Below, piece after piece: positions 34,901-45,334 of a stretch of DNA of 64,000 nt. Made by a program: the position numbers and the translations under genes. The DNA is from Balanoglossus misakiensis (Eukaryota; Hemichordata), in the NCBI GenBank assembly GCA_040954595.2, contig CM082593.2, positions 2,728,001 to 2,792,000 of the forward strand. The letters are read 5' to 3'. The notes under the pieces are model-generated. The model saw nothing but the letters and a program-made list of their open reading frames with translations. It ran no database searches and was not told the origin of the DNA. Positions within the stretch are counted from its first letter, which is position 1. Every line of letters begins with the position of its first letter.

Positions 34901-36665
34901 CCAGTAAGTTCCATGTTATTGCATTCCTACATGGTCTGTGCACTCGCCTATTATCTCTATGAAATTTGACACTTCACATATTAGAAATACATTTACAACT
35001 GTTTTGAACAAAATCGGAAACGAGATTAGAACAAGAGATATCATACCAAAGAAAGAAGTGTGATCATGCGACTTTCGGAGTTACAAGCTATCATTTCTCT
35101 TTTTTTTCAGAGTGGCACTTTGAAGATCATTGACAGAAAGAAGAACATCTTCAAACTTGCTCAGGGTGAATACATTGCACCAGAAAAAGTTGAGAATATC
35201 TACGTACGTAGTCAGTTTGTAGCACAAGTCTTTGTGCATGGAGATAGCCTAAAGGTTTGTACTCTACTGTCTACATATTCAATATATTTGTTTATAAATT
35301 CACCGTTTTCTATGGTCACGTTGAACAGCTACAAAGGGGTGAAATTTACAGAAAAATAAAAAACTGTGAGCAATGTGACCTCTAAGCCCATATGACGTGC
35401 CACTGACTCCAACAAACTCACTGCAGACTCAAGAAAATTTTCCACACTACCTGCAAAGGTATAGGGGCTGACTCGAAATGTTTAGAATCCTCAAATTGAC
35501 TCGAAACTTTCAGAAAATATGTTTGTTAGAAGGCACACTGACTGTGAGCACTTTTCATTTCTTTCTGTAGTCGAGTATCGTAGGAGTAGTTGTACCAGAT
35601 CCGGAAACGTTACCTAGGCTGGCCGAGTCGCTGGGAATCTCGGGAACCTTTGAGGAACTTTGCATAAACAAGGTAAGTTGATTAATTATGTACAGTGCCC
35701 CCCACCCCCCTCCCCCACAGAGCTGTGCCCCAGGAAATCTTTGTTTAGTTGCGGCGAACACTATTACACCCACGTACAACCAGCTCAGTTGTGTATAGTC
35801 ATCTTGAAGGGACAGTCTCTCTTTTTCTGCCCTTACTACAAGACACTGTTATTTGACGTTTTGAAAGGTTACATAGTGAATGAACGTTCGACCATACAAA
35901 CTTCCATCCCACATCTCACAGACGCGAAAATGAATATTACGGTCTCGAGCGTGTGCTTCAGGTCTTGCTAATGTGTGTAAACGCGATACCCACAACTCAC
36001 TGCATTGGCACAAAAATGAAAACAAGCCTGTAAAGGTCACATAAACCATTTTTCGGAAATTCAACGTTGGAATGAAATCAAACGCGGCATCGGGTCGCAA
36101 AGGTCCTGACCGACTGGTAAGTATATATGCACTCAGATTCTGTGATTTGTTCTAAAATATTTCTTAATTTAAGAACTTCATCTTCATGGAATTCTAAAAG
36201 AAAAGAAATCTGTTTTTTAGGATATCAAAGCAGCCATATTGGAAGACATGAACAAGCTTGGGAAAGAAGCTGGGCTTTACTCCTTTGAACAGGTACATTG
36301 TCTGTCACAGATGTGTGTGTGTGTGTAAGAATGAAAATATATGTGATTGATGACATAAATGCAAGGGTTTACTTGTATGCTAACTGATCAAATCAAATGA
36401 ACATTTTCACCAAAAGAGAAAGGAAAGGCCATGATGATGAGAATACAATCTGCTGTCGCACAAACAAGAGACTGAGTCCATCTGAAGTTGGAATGACTGA
36501 CGGTAATAAATATTATTTTTTTTGCAGGTGAAGGACATCCATGTACAAAGTGAACAGTGTAGTGTGGAGAATGGTTTGATGACCCCAACCTTCAAATACA
36601 AGAGAGCTGATATGAAAACTCACTTTGCCAAACAAATTCAAGAAATGTATGGCAGATTGGCATGA
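28768..36665 (+). CDS. ACSL: Long-chain fatty-acid-CoA ligase (ACSL1/5/6 type), complete coding region
   Basis: Activates long-chain fatty acids to acyl-CoA using ATP, at ER or outer mitochondrial membranes. Exons: 28768-28929, 29099-29213, 29550-29617, 29885-29986, 30112-30211, 30363-30535, 30645-30677, 30856-30907, then either 31292-31365 or 32444-32517, then 33210-33287, 33484-33618, 33756-33841, 34028-34082, 34247-34342, 34509-34670, 34787-34903, 35111-35254, 35571-35672, 36221-36292 and 36528-36665. With one alternative exon they total 2064 nt, or 687 aa, close to the 683-698 aa of mammalian ACSL1/5. All phases fit. Seen in order: an N-terminal hydrophobic anchor (about residues 19-35), the P-loop YTSGTTG with PKG (261-272), [35 protein letters not shown], and the FACS signature [19 protein letters not shown]. 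The start ATG at 28768 is the only one that gives the anchor. Neighbour LAMTOR3 is convergent. Exact orthology within the ACSL1/5/6 group is not resolved. Confidence 0.97.
29099..29213 (+). CDS. ACSL: ACSL exon 2
   Basis: Acceptor CTCTTTCAG, donor GTGGGT. It encodes the [14 protein letters not shown] motif, nearly identical to vertebrate ACSL1. Confidence 0.95.
29550..29617 (+). CDS. ACSL: ACSL exon 3
   Basis: Encodes [21 protein letters not shown], matching the GPCLGSRKPDQPYEWLSYK segment of ACSL1. Donor GTGAGT. Confidence 0.96.
29885..29986 (+). CDS. ACSL: ACSL exon 4
   Basis: Encodes [11 protein letters not shown] and [11 protein letters not shown] in the N-terminal adenylate-forming subdomain. 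It is flanked by CAACTACAG and GTGAGT, phase 0 on both sides. Confidence 0.95.
30112..30211 (+). CDS. ACSL: ACSL exon 5
   Basis: Encodes [20 protein letters not shown] and [13 protein letters not shown], the conserved VPLYDTLG core. Donor GTAAGT after a split Ser codon. Confidence 0.96.
30363..30535 (+). CDS. ACSL: ACSL exon 6
   Basis: A less conserved segment ending [11 protein letters not shown]. Acceptor GCTTTGTAG, donor GTTTGT (non-optimal at +3). Its length keeps the frame. Confidence 0.92.
30645..30677 (+). CDS. ACSL: ACSL exon 7 (33-nt microexon-like)
   Basis: Acceptor TGATAG, donor GTAAGT. It encodes [11 protein letters not shown], matching the short linker before the PPAPEDLA segment of ACSL proteins. 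Confidence 0.9.
30856..30907 (+). CDS. ACSL: ACSL exon 8: P-loop start
   Basis: Encodes [18 protein letters not shown] with the last Gly split across the junction. It contains the first half of the ATP/AMP-binding motif. Both downstream alternative exons (31292 and 32444) accept this phase-1 end. Confidence 0.96.
31292..31365 (+). CDS. ACSL: ACSL exon 9a: first of two mutually exclusive gate exons
   Basis: 74 nt, acceptor TTGATTACAG, donor GTTTGT. It completes the P-loop with [20 protein letters not shown] and ends CFQWK. It is entered in phase 1 and left in phase 0, exactly like exon 9b. THRNI matches the vertebrate ACSL1 sequence at this position. Confidence 0.93.
31366..32443 (+). other. 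Intron between the two alternative ACSL exons
   Basis: About 1.08 kb. It contains a DR1 nuclear-receptor-type element at 31431-31443 (GGGTCA-A-AGGTCA), 66 nt after exon 9a. No other coding exon seen. Confidence 0.7.
32444..32517 (+). CDS. ACSL: ACSL exon 9b: second of two mutually exclusive gate exons
   Basis: 74 nt, acceptor TCATTTTATAG, donor GTAATC. It encodes [20 protein letters not shown] and ends GVLAE. Length, phases and P-loop content are the same as exon 9a but the sequence is diverged. Including both exons (148 nt) or neither would shift the frame, so only one can be used. Confidence 0.93.
33210..33287 (+). CDS. ACSL: ACSL exon 10
   Basis: Encodes 26 codons including [16 protein letters not shown]. 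Acceptor TTTCCTGACAG, donor GTGAGT. Confidence 0.96.
33484..33618 (+). CDS. ACSL: ACSL exon 11
   Basis: 45 codons with [22 protein letters not shown] and [10 protein letters not shown], all diagnostic of ACSL. Acceptor CTTCCAG, donor GTGAGA. Confidence 0.97.
33756..34082 (+). CDS. ACSL: ACSL exons 12 (33756-33841) and 13 (34028-34082)
   Basis: Exon 12 encodes the variable helical segment ending KKRELD and a split Arg. Exon 13 continues [18 protein letters not shown], matching the ACSL motif GIIRNNSLWDRLIFHKVQ. Donors GTGAAT and GTGAGT. Confidence 0.95.
34247..34342 (+). CDS. ACSL: ACSL exon 14
   Basis: 32 codons: [20 protein letters not shown] and the RCCFGC stretch. The SGAAPLS motif is a conserved adenylate-forming-enzyme core. 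Acceptor GACATGCAG, donor GTAAGT. Confidence 0.96.
34509..34670 (+). CDS. ACSL: ACSL exon 15: YGQTE motif
   Basis: 54 codons beginning [21 protein letters not shown], the adenine/acyl-site YGxTE motif, and [17 protein letters not shown]. Donor GTATGT. Confidence 0.97.
34787..34903 (+). CDS. ACSL: ACSL exon 16: TGD motif
   Basis: 39 codons with [13 protein letters not shown] and [13 protein letters not shown]. The TGD aspartate binds the ribose of ATP in this superfamily. Acceptor CCCTGTTCAG, donor GTAAGT. Confidence 0.97.
35111..35254 (+). CDS. ACSL: ACSL exon 17: FACS signature
   Basis: 48 codons with [20 protein letters not shown], then [20 protein letters not shown]. This is the fatty-acyl-CoA synthetase signature and hinge. 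Donor GTTTGT. Confidence 0.98.
35571..35672 (+). CDS. ACSL: ACSL exon 18
   Basis: 34 codons: [20 protein letters not shown] to FEELCINK. Acceptor TTTCTGTAG, donor GTAAGT, phase 0 on both sides. Confidence 0.96.
36221..36292 (+). CDS. ACSL: ACSL exon 19
   Basis: 24 codons: [20 protein letters not shown] and SFEQ, matching the C-terminal ILEDMVRLGK region of ACSL1. Donor GTACAT. Confidence 0.95.
36528..36665 (+). CDS. ACSL: ACSL terminal coding exon 20
   Basis: 46 codons including the stop TGA at 36663-36665. It contains [18 protein letters not shown], the conserved C-terminal NGLLTPTMKAKR equivalent. Acceptor TTTTTTGCAG. Confidence 0.96.
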   Translation: MKDIHVQSEQCSVENGLMTPTFKYKRADMKTHFAKQIQEMYGRLA

Positions 36666-37882
36666 TGTGTGTTGGCATGCATTCATTCAGTGGAAAAATG
36701 TGAATATGAATTACTAACTCCAAATATGGACATCATTGCCTTAAGAGGAAATGCCTTGTTGCACATGGGTACATGTTTCATGGTGATACCTAAATGAATT
36801 GCTCAGTGTGCAGTGACCAAATTAAAAAAACACTTTCATACATGCACTGATGAAATATAATTAGATGTATAATTTTTTGGACAAAATAACATATCCCGGT
36901 GTCTGCACAGAATTTACCTTACTGGAACAATTTATCTTTAAATACTTTTTGTACTTGGACTATTTCAAATCATGTCGAAAAAATAGAAATTAGGAGAAAA
37001 TGAAAACTGATGTAAAATCAAGGTTATGGAATAATTGTCATTGAACTATCAGGTTTAGTTTTGCATGCAAAAGTATGTAAGAAATGGATTCTTCACTGAG
37101 GTTGTAACTTTTGCATAGCAACTATCAAAATATAACAAGCATATTAACAAAGAATGATATTTGAACCAACACATTTGATTTTTTTGTACAGTTCAAACCA
37201 GTACGCCAGGATGTATTTATCAAGATGTTTGCAAACAGGGTTATGCAGTTTTTTTGTCTCACAAGTTTTCAAAAATCCGGGAGGCAGTTGGGAAAGACAA
37301 GACACTTTGTAGGAATATATTCATATTGATATTTATTCTTATATTCATGTTTTGAAAGAACACCATGACAGACTTTAGAAAAGTATACATATGTCAAAGA
37401 AATGAATATACATATATTGAGGTAATCACAAAACAAACGAACCTTGGGGATGTTTTTTCCTATGCATTTAAAGAGGTGTCACCCCCGAAAACAAATGCTG
37501 AAACCCTTCAATGGCCTCCACACCCTCCCTCCCCCATAAACATGAACTCTCTCATAAAATCAAATTGTTTCCTCCTCAGCCTCTGGCTTTACCAGAAAAG
37601 AAATGTGGTTGCTATAAAACGACTCCAGTTAAAATATAACTTACAAAAAATACTCAAATGTCACATGGGGTATACTAATTGTACATCTTGTACACTGTGA
37701 AAGACAGTTATGAATATACTAAGTAAATGTATGATTGATAATTTTCAAATACATTTGATGTTGAGTCTTTAATTTTGGTAGATTAACAAATTGACTTTCT
37801 CGTAATAATTTGATACATAAGTACAGACAAGATAAATCCTTCCTTCACAACAGTGTTTACAAGCGGACATCACCCCTGTTTT
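36666..37882. other. Shared 3' region between convergent ACSL and LAMTOR3
   Basis: 1.2 kb between two stop codons on opposite strands, AT-rich. On the plus strand ATTAAA occurs at about 36821. On the minus strand an AATAAA equivalent (TTTATT) occurs at about 37332. The two 3' UTRs may approach or overlap. The open frame 37365-37700 has no recognisable domain. Confidence 0.5.
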
Positions 37883-37956
37883 CTATGCAACATCAATGGC
37901 AGTTTTCAAATCTTGTAAAACTTCATCGAAGTCTTCTTCTATATTGAGAAGTACTC
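37883..37956 (-). CDS. LAMTOR3: LAMTOR3 terminal exon
   Basis: Acceptor TTTCTTTCAG (minus strand). It completes a split Gly and encodes VLLNIEEDFDEVLQDLKTAI then DVA and TAG. This matches the amphipathic C-terminal helix of LAMTOR3 (LEKELAPLFEELRQVVEV). Confidence 0.9.
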
Positions 37957-40900
37957 CTGAAAGAAAAGGAAAAAAAATAGTCAACTCCAGGAGAGATCTT
38001 TTGATTTCTCAGTGCAGTATAGAGCGCCCCCACAAGGTCACACATGAAGCAAACGTGTGAGCCATTTCCTTCCTTCTCTCAGTCTCTAACTCCGAAACCT
38101 GTTGCAGTAAACAGAATCAATGGCCAGTGACTGCTAAACAGGACACCTCAAAAGGTTATTTATCTCCTTGTCAAAAACAACACTGATAGCTTGATGCCCT
38201 ATTATTAAAGTTGAACCCACTTAATTTGCCTATTCAAAACACAAAAGCCTAGCACAGAGGTTGAGCATATGCAAACTCTTTACTGGTTCAATACCTCTTT
38301 TTAATTCCCACTGCCATGTCTTGTAGTGCACACTTGTTCCGCTTGCCCAAGCTCTGGAGTTTGTTTTTGAAATGCCGATTGATTAGCACGACTAATTAAC
38401 AGAGTGGACAATAGTAGAGATGGCCAGAGTGACAGTAAATGGATCTTTAAAGTCCTGTACTTAAGATGACCACGTAACTCTGACATTTATGGAGTGTTCT
38501 CATTGAATGAGAGAGAACAGAGCTGATCATGTCCTTTGCTGTGAATTGTCTATATGGTCTGTGTTGTTGATCAGAGACTGTAATTAGCTGTCATTATACA
38601 AGAGCCATACATTCAGCAAACTGAATGGCAATCTGGCTGTTTATTTCACTGGCTGACAGTACCCCCTTCTCTCCTTTTCCCCCCAATTGATGCCTGTGTA
38701 CTGGTTGATAGCTGACAACTTGACAAGCCAATTATCAAATAGTAAACACTCGCTTTTAATTAACATCAACCAATCAACTGGGGCAAGCTAATCTAGTGGT
38801 ATCTATGATGGGGACTGATTAATTAGTCCCAATGGATGAGGACCTGTAGAGGGGCTTGCAGAGAGCTTTCAGTATGAGCTGACAAGTGTGCATGTGTGTG
38901 CATGCATTGATGCATGCGTGCATACATGCTTTTCCTGCATACAGTGACAAACAAAACATATCCCTGTCTTAGTGTCTATACTGAATATATGCTGCAGGAG
39001 AGAAGCCATCTTTCCATTTGGAATCGTTCCATTTTCCCATGAAGGCAAAGTTGCATCAACCCGTGTACCTTAGTTCTTCGCACAAAAGGAAAAATGCACA
39101 ATCTTCAAAATCTTTGGTCACATTTTAGTCAAAGGGTTAGAGAGAGTAATCTCAGGTTGAAAAGGCTAACAACTTTCCCAGCTGGGCAGAATATAATCGT
39201 CTGTGAAAATGAAAAATTCATCACAACTGAAATTCAAACATACAGAGCTAGTGACCTGTGACGAGACAAGTCACCACTCTTGGAGTTTAATTTTGCTTTT
39301 GACACAGAGATGTAAAATCAAGCTGTTCCGGACACTGCTGTTCCTATTTTAGCAGGAAATTTCTTGTCCTTTCACGCTTTCATTATAGCCAGAACTTTCA
39401 ACAAAACACTGACTGCATGTACACATACAAACTGATAATTAACAGTTTTGATACAAAAAAATAACGGCATTAGCTTTATTGTCAACAGCGGTCATGCGTT
39501 AAAATTCCAAAACCTGCAAGAGATCTTCCAGGTACAAATGCAAATTCCACAGCTGTGAAAGATTTGGGAATAACTGCACATTCCTTTTATTTTTCCATGA
39601 ACATGTGCAGCGGACTCACTTACCAGTGTTTGTATGGCTATCCGCTATCAAACTCACAACCAAAGGCAATTTATTAAACTGCACGACCTGTCAAAATATA
39701 AACAGAAACGATATAAGGTTAAAAATATTACACTGGACTAATAAAAACCATGATACATAACTCTATTCTGACAGCTTATAAGCTACTTAGGAGTAATTTA
39801 TTGTGTCTCTAGGGACCCTGTCGACTTAATATTAGTTGAGTTTAACCAGATTTTTTTTCTCATAAGCTATCTGGGTGTATCCTTCCTACCGCCCTCACAC
39901 ATTCAAATTCTAGGCAACTTTGCCGTCTCATTAAAAAATTTGCGCGGTAAGCTCCAATCTTTATTCTCGGTTTAGGAGAGAAATATTTAAAGTAGCCTTG
40001 AGCTAAATATGTGAAAACGTTCGCTGCTTTGACTTTCCCCAGACCCACTTTGGGTGGCCATCTTGGTAGCTTGTTTTAGGTCTTGGAAGCAGAGACAAAT
40101 CGATCCTGTAATTCCGTAGAATGTAACGCATGTTGATGGTAACCAAATGGTGTTTTGGGGAGTTTCAACCTGCCCTGCCTTGTGATATATACATTAACAT
40201 AGTAACCTCACAGTGTCTTTATAATACGACTGTTGCTACGGAGGTCGTCATGGCGCTGCATCACCATTAATTTTTCATGGTATGCACCGATCTAAACTGA
40301 AATGAGCTCAGGAAATACTGGTTCATGCACAGTCATCTTTAAAAAAAAAAATCTGGATCTTCTATGTATTCTGTGCAGATTTGTTTACTCGTGAAATGTC
40401 TGTTCACGAGAAGTTCAGCTATATCAGTTGCAGGGTTACTTTATTTATCCCCTGTATGTACTGCTGCTGTGGTCACCGAGAGGTCATTGGACCACGGTGT
40501 AGACATGGAAATTCAGGCCTGAGAATCACAACCGTGACACTGCTGTTTTGTCCATCGCTGGTGACGGCCGAGCCCCAAGAGAGGACGGTGGATCTGTCTT
40601 CACCCACATGCAAAGACAATCACCGTGTTTTATGAGAAAAGCAGAAAACTTGTCGCTGACACCAATAATGACCTCTCGGGAGAATCAGCTGATAAATTTT
40701 GTCAGACTGACTTCAGTCGCCCAGGTCTGTTGATCCTGACGACTTTGAAACAAAAGACTCATTTTGAGATGATTTATTTATGAACTGAACTCTCGATAAG
40801 TGCACTGAACTTTGGGAGATGAGACTGTATCGCTAACAAGTCAACAACTATCAAAAGTTGAATATATAGCTTGTCTGCGTGACTTGACTGGATTATGTCA

Positions 40901-43900
40901 TCGATATAAATATCAGATAGTCAGCTCTACTGAAAATTCAATCGAAATTTTAGATTTCATTTGTCAACTATGGTTGTTATATACATGTACAGGTTATGTT
41001 GCTGAGATGAACACTAGGAACTTTCGGCATCTTTTGGGGAGTAGAACACGAAACTTCAGCAGATACACAGGGAAATCCCTTTCATCAAATTAGGGTATAT
41101 GTCATGTCTCAAAATGCCTTAAGCAAGTAGCATTGTCATAAAGGGTTGGTCCCGTTTTTCCCCAGATTTTCCAATTAATTGATGACTCTTACATGGGGTG
41201 TGGGCCGGAATTACTCTTTTGCTATATAAACATCAGTCAAGTAGCAAAACAATCAAGACTTCTTCCTTTTTCCACCCAGATTTCCCGAATCAATAATGAC
41301 CACACAAGAGAGGAGGGGTGTGGGCCAGATCTCGAAATGCATTAATTTGGGCCCTTCATTGGTCAAGTAGCCACGCCCTCTAGTGTCGTCCCCCTTCCAT
41401 TTTTTTCAGATTTAAATTTTCTTTGGAAAGACCGCGCGCAATCGCAACAGTCGGAAGCATCTAACTTCCCGAGTCTTTCAAAACACTCCCAAGGTTGTTC
41501 GCCCTTAATCCTTCCTGTGTACTGAGCATGCTCTCCAAGCTTCCTGCTTCAAATGTGGGAATTACTAAGGTGGTTAAGCTAGAGCCCCCTGTTACCACGG
41601 TTACTAATGTGGGATACACAATGCCGAAACCACTCAATCCGGCTGTAAGCACCCGCGTAAAAACTTCCGTTACTTCGGGATTAGTTCGGAAGCCAGGGCA
41701 CACTATCTGGCAATTGAAGTTGGAGAACTAGATTCAGAATTACCAAAAATCACATTCTCATTTCAACTTCTCAGCTACACTTTTTTTTATCAGATATCAT
41801 ATGACAAAACTGGCCATGTGTTGTTTTGTCCTGTGTAACATGAGAATGTCCTGCCAGTATAAACTGCCTAGCCACGCGAGATCTCACAGAGTTCAGAAAA
41901 TGGTCTATTGATCTGCCATTGTGGAATTTTTCAGTCAGTTAATGAGTGCTACATTTGAATTCACGAGATGTGTGTCCGTTTAATGCAATCTCAAAATGCA
42001 TCATCTGTATTGATTAAGACTTGCCCGACAGATATCTCTGGTATTGAGTCCAACTCATTTCAGATGTTGCTAATGACTCGCCTTTCCTGGAAAACATTGA
42101 ATGTATTACAGGAGTATAATAGATACAGTTAAGACTCCTCAGGGTTGCAATCAAAATATAAGCATTTTAACAGTGGGGAGCCCTCATTGAAAAATCGTTT
42201 CTGCGAAGAATTCCAAGAAACCTTGCTGGTGATCTTATCGACCAAGATGAGGGTGTGTTGTGACTTTTCCGGTTTCAGATTTCAGAGCAATTTCAGGGTT
42301 TCAGGGGGGAAAAAAGGACATCAGTGGAGAACAGAAAATGGACATCAACTGGGAGCTTATTACGTCTGAGCCAGTGGCACCCAAAGCCGCTTTACTAAAC
42401 TTGCTTTGGTTGCCAATAGAGGGGCGGGGGAGATTAGGGAGGGGGACTGGGAGGCGGAGGGGATTAGGGAGGGACTGCTTGAGCATTTCCTAGACGCATG
42501 ATATAGATCACCACTTTTGTTGTGCGTGTCCAACAAAATGCAAACACGGAAAACTGATCAGGCACGTTTCATTCACCTTGCGGAGCTATCTGCACTGAAA
42601 GCAGGTCAAACTGCCAGGCCAACACAGTTACATCACAGCGAGACCATCTGGGGATGGTGACAAAAAACTATGATGCAGTATCTCATATGACACCGCAAGT
42701 TAATCAGAAAGTTCCTTTCCGTTGCATCATATATCCCAGACCTCTCTTCAGTGGACAGAAAAATGTTTGAGTTATTAAAAGAGCTTCTGCTCCAGTGTAA
42801 TTTTTCATAGCACTGTGCAACGATGTCTGGCAATTGCGCAGTCGCTGATGACGAGAAGAGAGAAACAGACAATTAAGCAAGATACAGCCAGAGATTTCAG
42901 CTCTCTCGGACAAAGCAAAGCAAACAGTTTTCTCAAAGGAACATTATGTCTGTATTGTGATTCCTTCGTTCTGTCAGCATAGGTACCCAAAACACTCATC
43001 TTAACGAAACACTTGAAAAAGATGACAAGGCTATCAGCCGATGCGGGCCACCAAGATTTCCGGGTTTTTGGAAAGATTTTGTCTGGAACGTCTTCGTACA
43101 AGAAAAGTATTGATCATCCGAATGGGGTCTTCGCACGATAATATTTGACCCACACCCCTCATACCTGCTCACCCCTACAATAAGAGTGGTATGGTCTATT
43201 CAAGCATACACAACACCAGGAATGTTGTCTAATGCATGAGGATTATAGGGGGGTGGACAGAACTCAGTGAATGCCACAGATTTGACACAAGTGTGATCTG
43301 GGTCTGGCAGAGATCCAAGTGAATTCAGCTGAAACATTGAAACTGAATAGATAATGATTAGTAGCAAATACAGTTTGTGAGAAAAAAAACTTATGTTAGA
43401 TATGAACATTTAGTAAGCATTCTATTTTTAGCAGCAAACAGGAAATCATGATCAACATAATTAACACAGTTGGGCAATTCTGAATGCGTGGCAATTCTGG
43501 ACGTGTTTAAAAACTGATGGTGCTGAAGAAGCCCAAACGATCCTCACCTGGTATGTGCTGTACATGCAAATAATATTTTTATTCTTGGAGAGCCCCAGCT
43601 TGCTTCCTTGGTCTGTTGCCATGCCAAACGTTGCTAGGAAACCAGGCCGCAGCGCCAATTCCGGAGCACTTTCCTTGGCCACTGCAAAGGTTGAAGGATT
43701 TGAAGTTCAAGATTACTTCTCAGTAAATTTTCAAAAATTTGGCCTCGGTACCAATGAAAATTGTCTGGTAATGGAGTGGTTTATTTTTTGGCTTGTATGT
43801 ATTTTATTGTTGCTCAAGTTTGGTTGAAGCTTGCATTTTTTTCCAAGCCCTCCCAGGAAAACAATCTTAACAGAAATCAAGATGCTGCCTCAAGTCCTGT

Positions 43901-44610
43901 GATTTTGTCTAAACTTTAACATCCAAACTGGTGTTTAATAATCTCCTGTATAGGGAGAACTATGCCAATCCTTGGCAAAGGCTTGTTTTCAGAAAGAATG
44001 TCTTTTTTTGCGGATTACTCCTTTGTTACTCTCCGAATTCCAAATATTTCACCATTCTTTAGGGACCCCGATCCCACAATTTAACTGAAAAGTGTATTAA
44101 AATTCCCCTCTCGCTAAAACTCGCTAATCTTTGTGATAATCTGCACAAGTTTTTCCACAGTACACAGTTTTGTCCCACCTGCCAATCTTGACACCGAAAA
44201 AAATGGCATATTGTCTGCGTTGACTGTTTTCCATCATTGTTGGTAAAGATTGAGCGGCCAGCGCACAAGCAGTTAACAAACCACTCCAACAGGTACTGGA
44301 CATACCTACTTACCACCGATCGCGCACCGCAAGCCAATTCATCAACAAATTAAACATTGATGCCCCGTTTCCCCATTCAGAATTCACTCGCTATTTTGTC
44401 TTCCACAGCAGGGAATCCTTTGCATTAGGATATTAGGCATGCGTATGAAGGGCAAAGCAATGCTTTCTTTGTCTCTAATCCCCGGGACCAAAGACAACCC
44501 CCCCCCCCCCCCCCATCCTCAATCAACAAGACCAAGAGTTCCTTCATTTACCTTTGATAACGGGAACACCGTCCCGATCAGAGATCACTATAGCATGGAG
44601 ACCATCAACC
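37883..44610 (-). CDS. LAMTOR3: LAMTOR3 (MP1), Ragulator complex subunit; N-terminal ~14 residues not placed
   Basis: A small roadblock-fold scaffold that pairs with LAMTOR2 on late endosomes/lysosomes, where Ragulator anchors Rag GTPases and mTORC1 and organises MEK1-ERK. Read 5' to 3' on the minus strand the exons are 44552-44610, 43548-43681, 39624-39687 and 37883-37956. All have consensus borders and compatible phases. The encoded pieces are VDGLHAIVISDRDGVPVIK, the block ELALRPGFLATFGMATDQGS with KLGLSKNK, VVQFNKLPLVVS, and a C-terminal helix ending KTAIDVA. Vertebrate LAMTOR3 is 124 aa; about 110 are found here. The missing start should read like M-x-x-x-L-x-x-FLYKxLP. An ATGGCGGAG|GTAAGT at 46371-46379 may be the first exon. 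Confidence 0.95.
39624..39687 (-). CDS. LAMTOR3: LAMTOR3 exon with VVQFNKLPLVVS
   Basis: 64 nt, acceptor ATATTTTGACAG, donor GTAAGT. It encodes VVQFNKLPLVVSLIADSHTN plus T and a split Gly. VVQFNRLPLVVSFIA is the exact vertebrate counterpart. Confidence 0.96.
43548..43681 (-). CDS. LAMTOR3: LAMTOR3 central roadblock exon
   Basis: 134 nt, acceptor CCTTTGCAG, donor GTGAGG. It encodes APELALRPGFLATFGMATDQ and GSKLGLSKNKNIICMYSTYQ, the most conserved part of the family. The plus-strand open frame at 43555-43827 is its shadow. Confidence 0.98.
44495..44513. repeat. Poly-C tract
   Basis: A run of roughly 18 C in the LAMTOR3 intron immediately downstream (on the minus strand) of exon 44552-44610. 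Confidence 0.85.
44552..44610 (-). CDS. LAMTOR3: LAMTOR3 exon with GLHAIVISDRDGVPVIK
   Basis: 59 nt, acceptor CATACTCAG, donor GTAAAT. It encodes VDGLHAIVISDRDGVPVIK with one nucleotide of a codon on each side. The upstream exon must therefore end in a phase-2 codon; a TC|G serine would match the usual LPS. Confidence 0.96.
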
Positions 44611-44670
44611 CTGAGTATGGAAGGAAAAAGAATAGTGAGAAAAAAATGAATTATCTAGAACTTGTATAAT

Positions 44671-44917
44671 TTAGCTACTGTCACAGTTGATAACTTCGAC
44701 AACCATATCTGTCAATGATTGGTAATCCCCCTGCACTTGTACTGAGTGAGGACTGAGTGTTATAGAACCAACATTTACATATATATCCAAATGTAGCCAG
44801 TCGCAGCCAATGTCTTCTGAGATCAGTTCAATTTGACAGTCAATAGGGAGGTCCTTAGTAATGTTCATACTGATCTCGTTCTCTAAATCTATTCTCATGC
44901 TAATCAAAAGTGGGCTA
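44671..44917 (-). CDS. Unidentified open reading frame / possible terminal exon
   Basis: About 82 codons are open to a stop at 44671, with a possible acceptor AATTCAATAATAG just upstream. The translation contains ISMNITKDLPIDCQIELISE and DWLHLDIYVNVGSITLSPHS, which read like a compact beta-rich domain with no low complexity. It lies just 5' of LAMTOR3 exon 44552-44610 on the same strand. I do not recognise a family. It could be an unrelated exon or chance. Confidence 0.3.
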
Positions 44918-45334
44918 TTATTGAATTATTAATTAAGCAAATTGGTTGCTTGTTATGTAAACAATGCAGACAGTAAAAGGAGCCCCAGTATACATCCTGG
45001 CATCTTAGAGGAATTGAGAGTGGAAAAGGGAAAAGATCTCTTTGGTTTGAAAGGACAGCCTTCAGAGTTAAGCTGATTTTTAGGATGAATTTCGATTGTT
45101 AAGCAAATTGTGTTGTTGCTCCAGGTTTTTTTTTTCGTTTGAAAGTTTCCCCATTGACATCAAGGCTTAGCACGATCAATCAATAAATAACTCGGTATTA
45201 GGCAATTAACAAACCATTGGCGGGAGACAGCCTTTACACAGCACCTCGGCCATCTTTACCCTAGTACCCTAACTACACATCTGACTGAATGCCTAAATAT
45301 AGGTGCTTCTTTCTGCTGACTGGTTTCATCACAG

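Noticed and set aside
40812-41093. 93-codon plus-strand frame with reasonable composition
   Set aside because: No ATG near the start, no acceptor found, no recognised family, and it lies in a LAMTOR3 intron.
41461-41731. Overlapping open frames on both strands (80 and 78 aa)
   Set aside because: Both strands open in the same interval, no clear splice context or domain. Kept out because neither strand could be preferred.
43555-43827. 90-aa plus-strand frame
   Set aside because: Antisense shadow of the strongly conserved LAMTOR3 exon at 43548-43681.
45250-45272. Minus-strand ATGGCCGAG|GTGCTG as an alternative LAMTOR3 start
   Set aside because: The donor is a poor match compared with the GTAAGT at 46371-46379, and no connecting exon was found.
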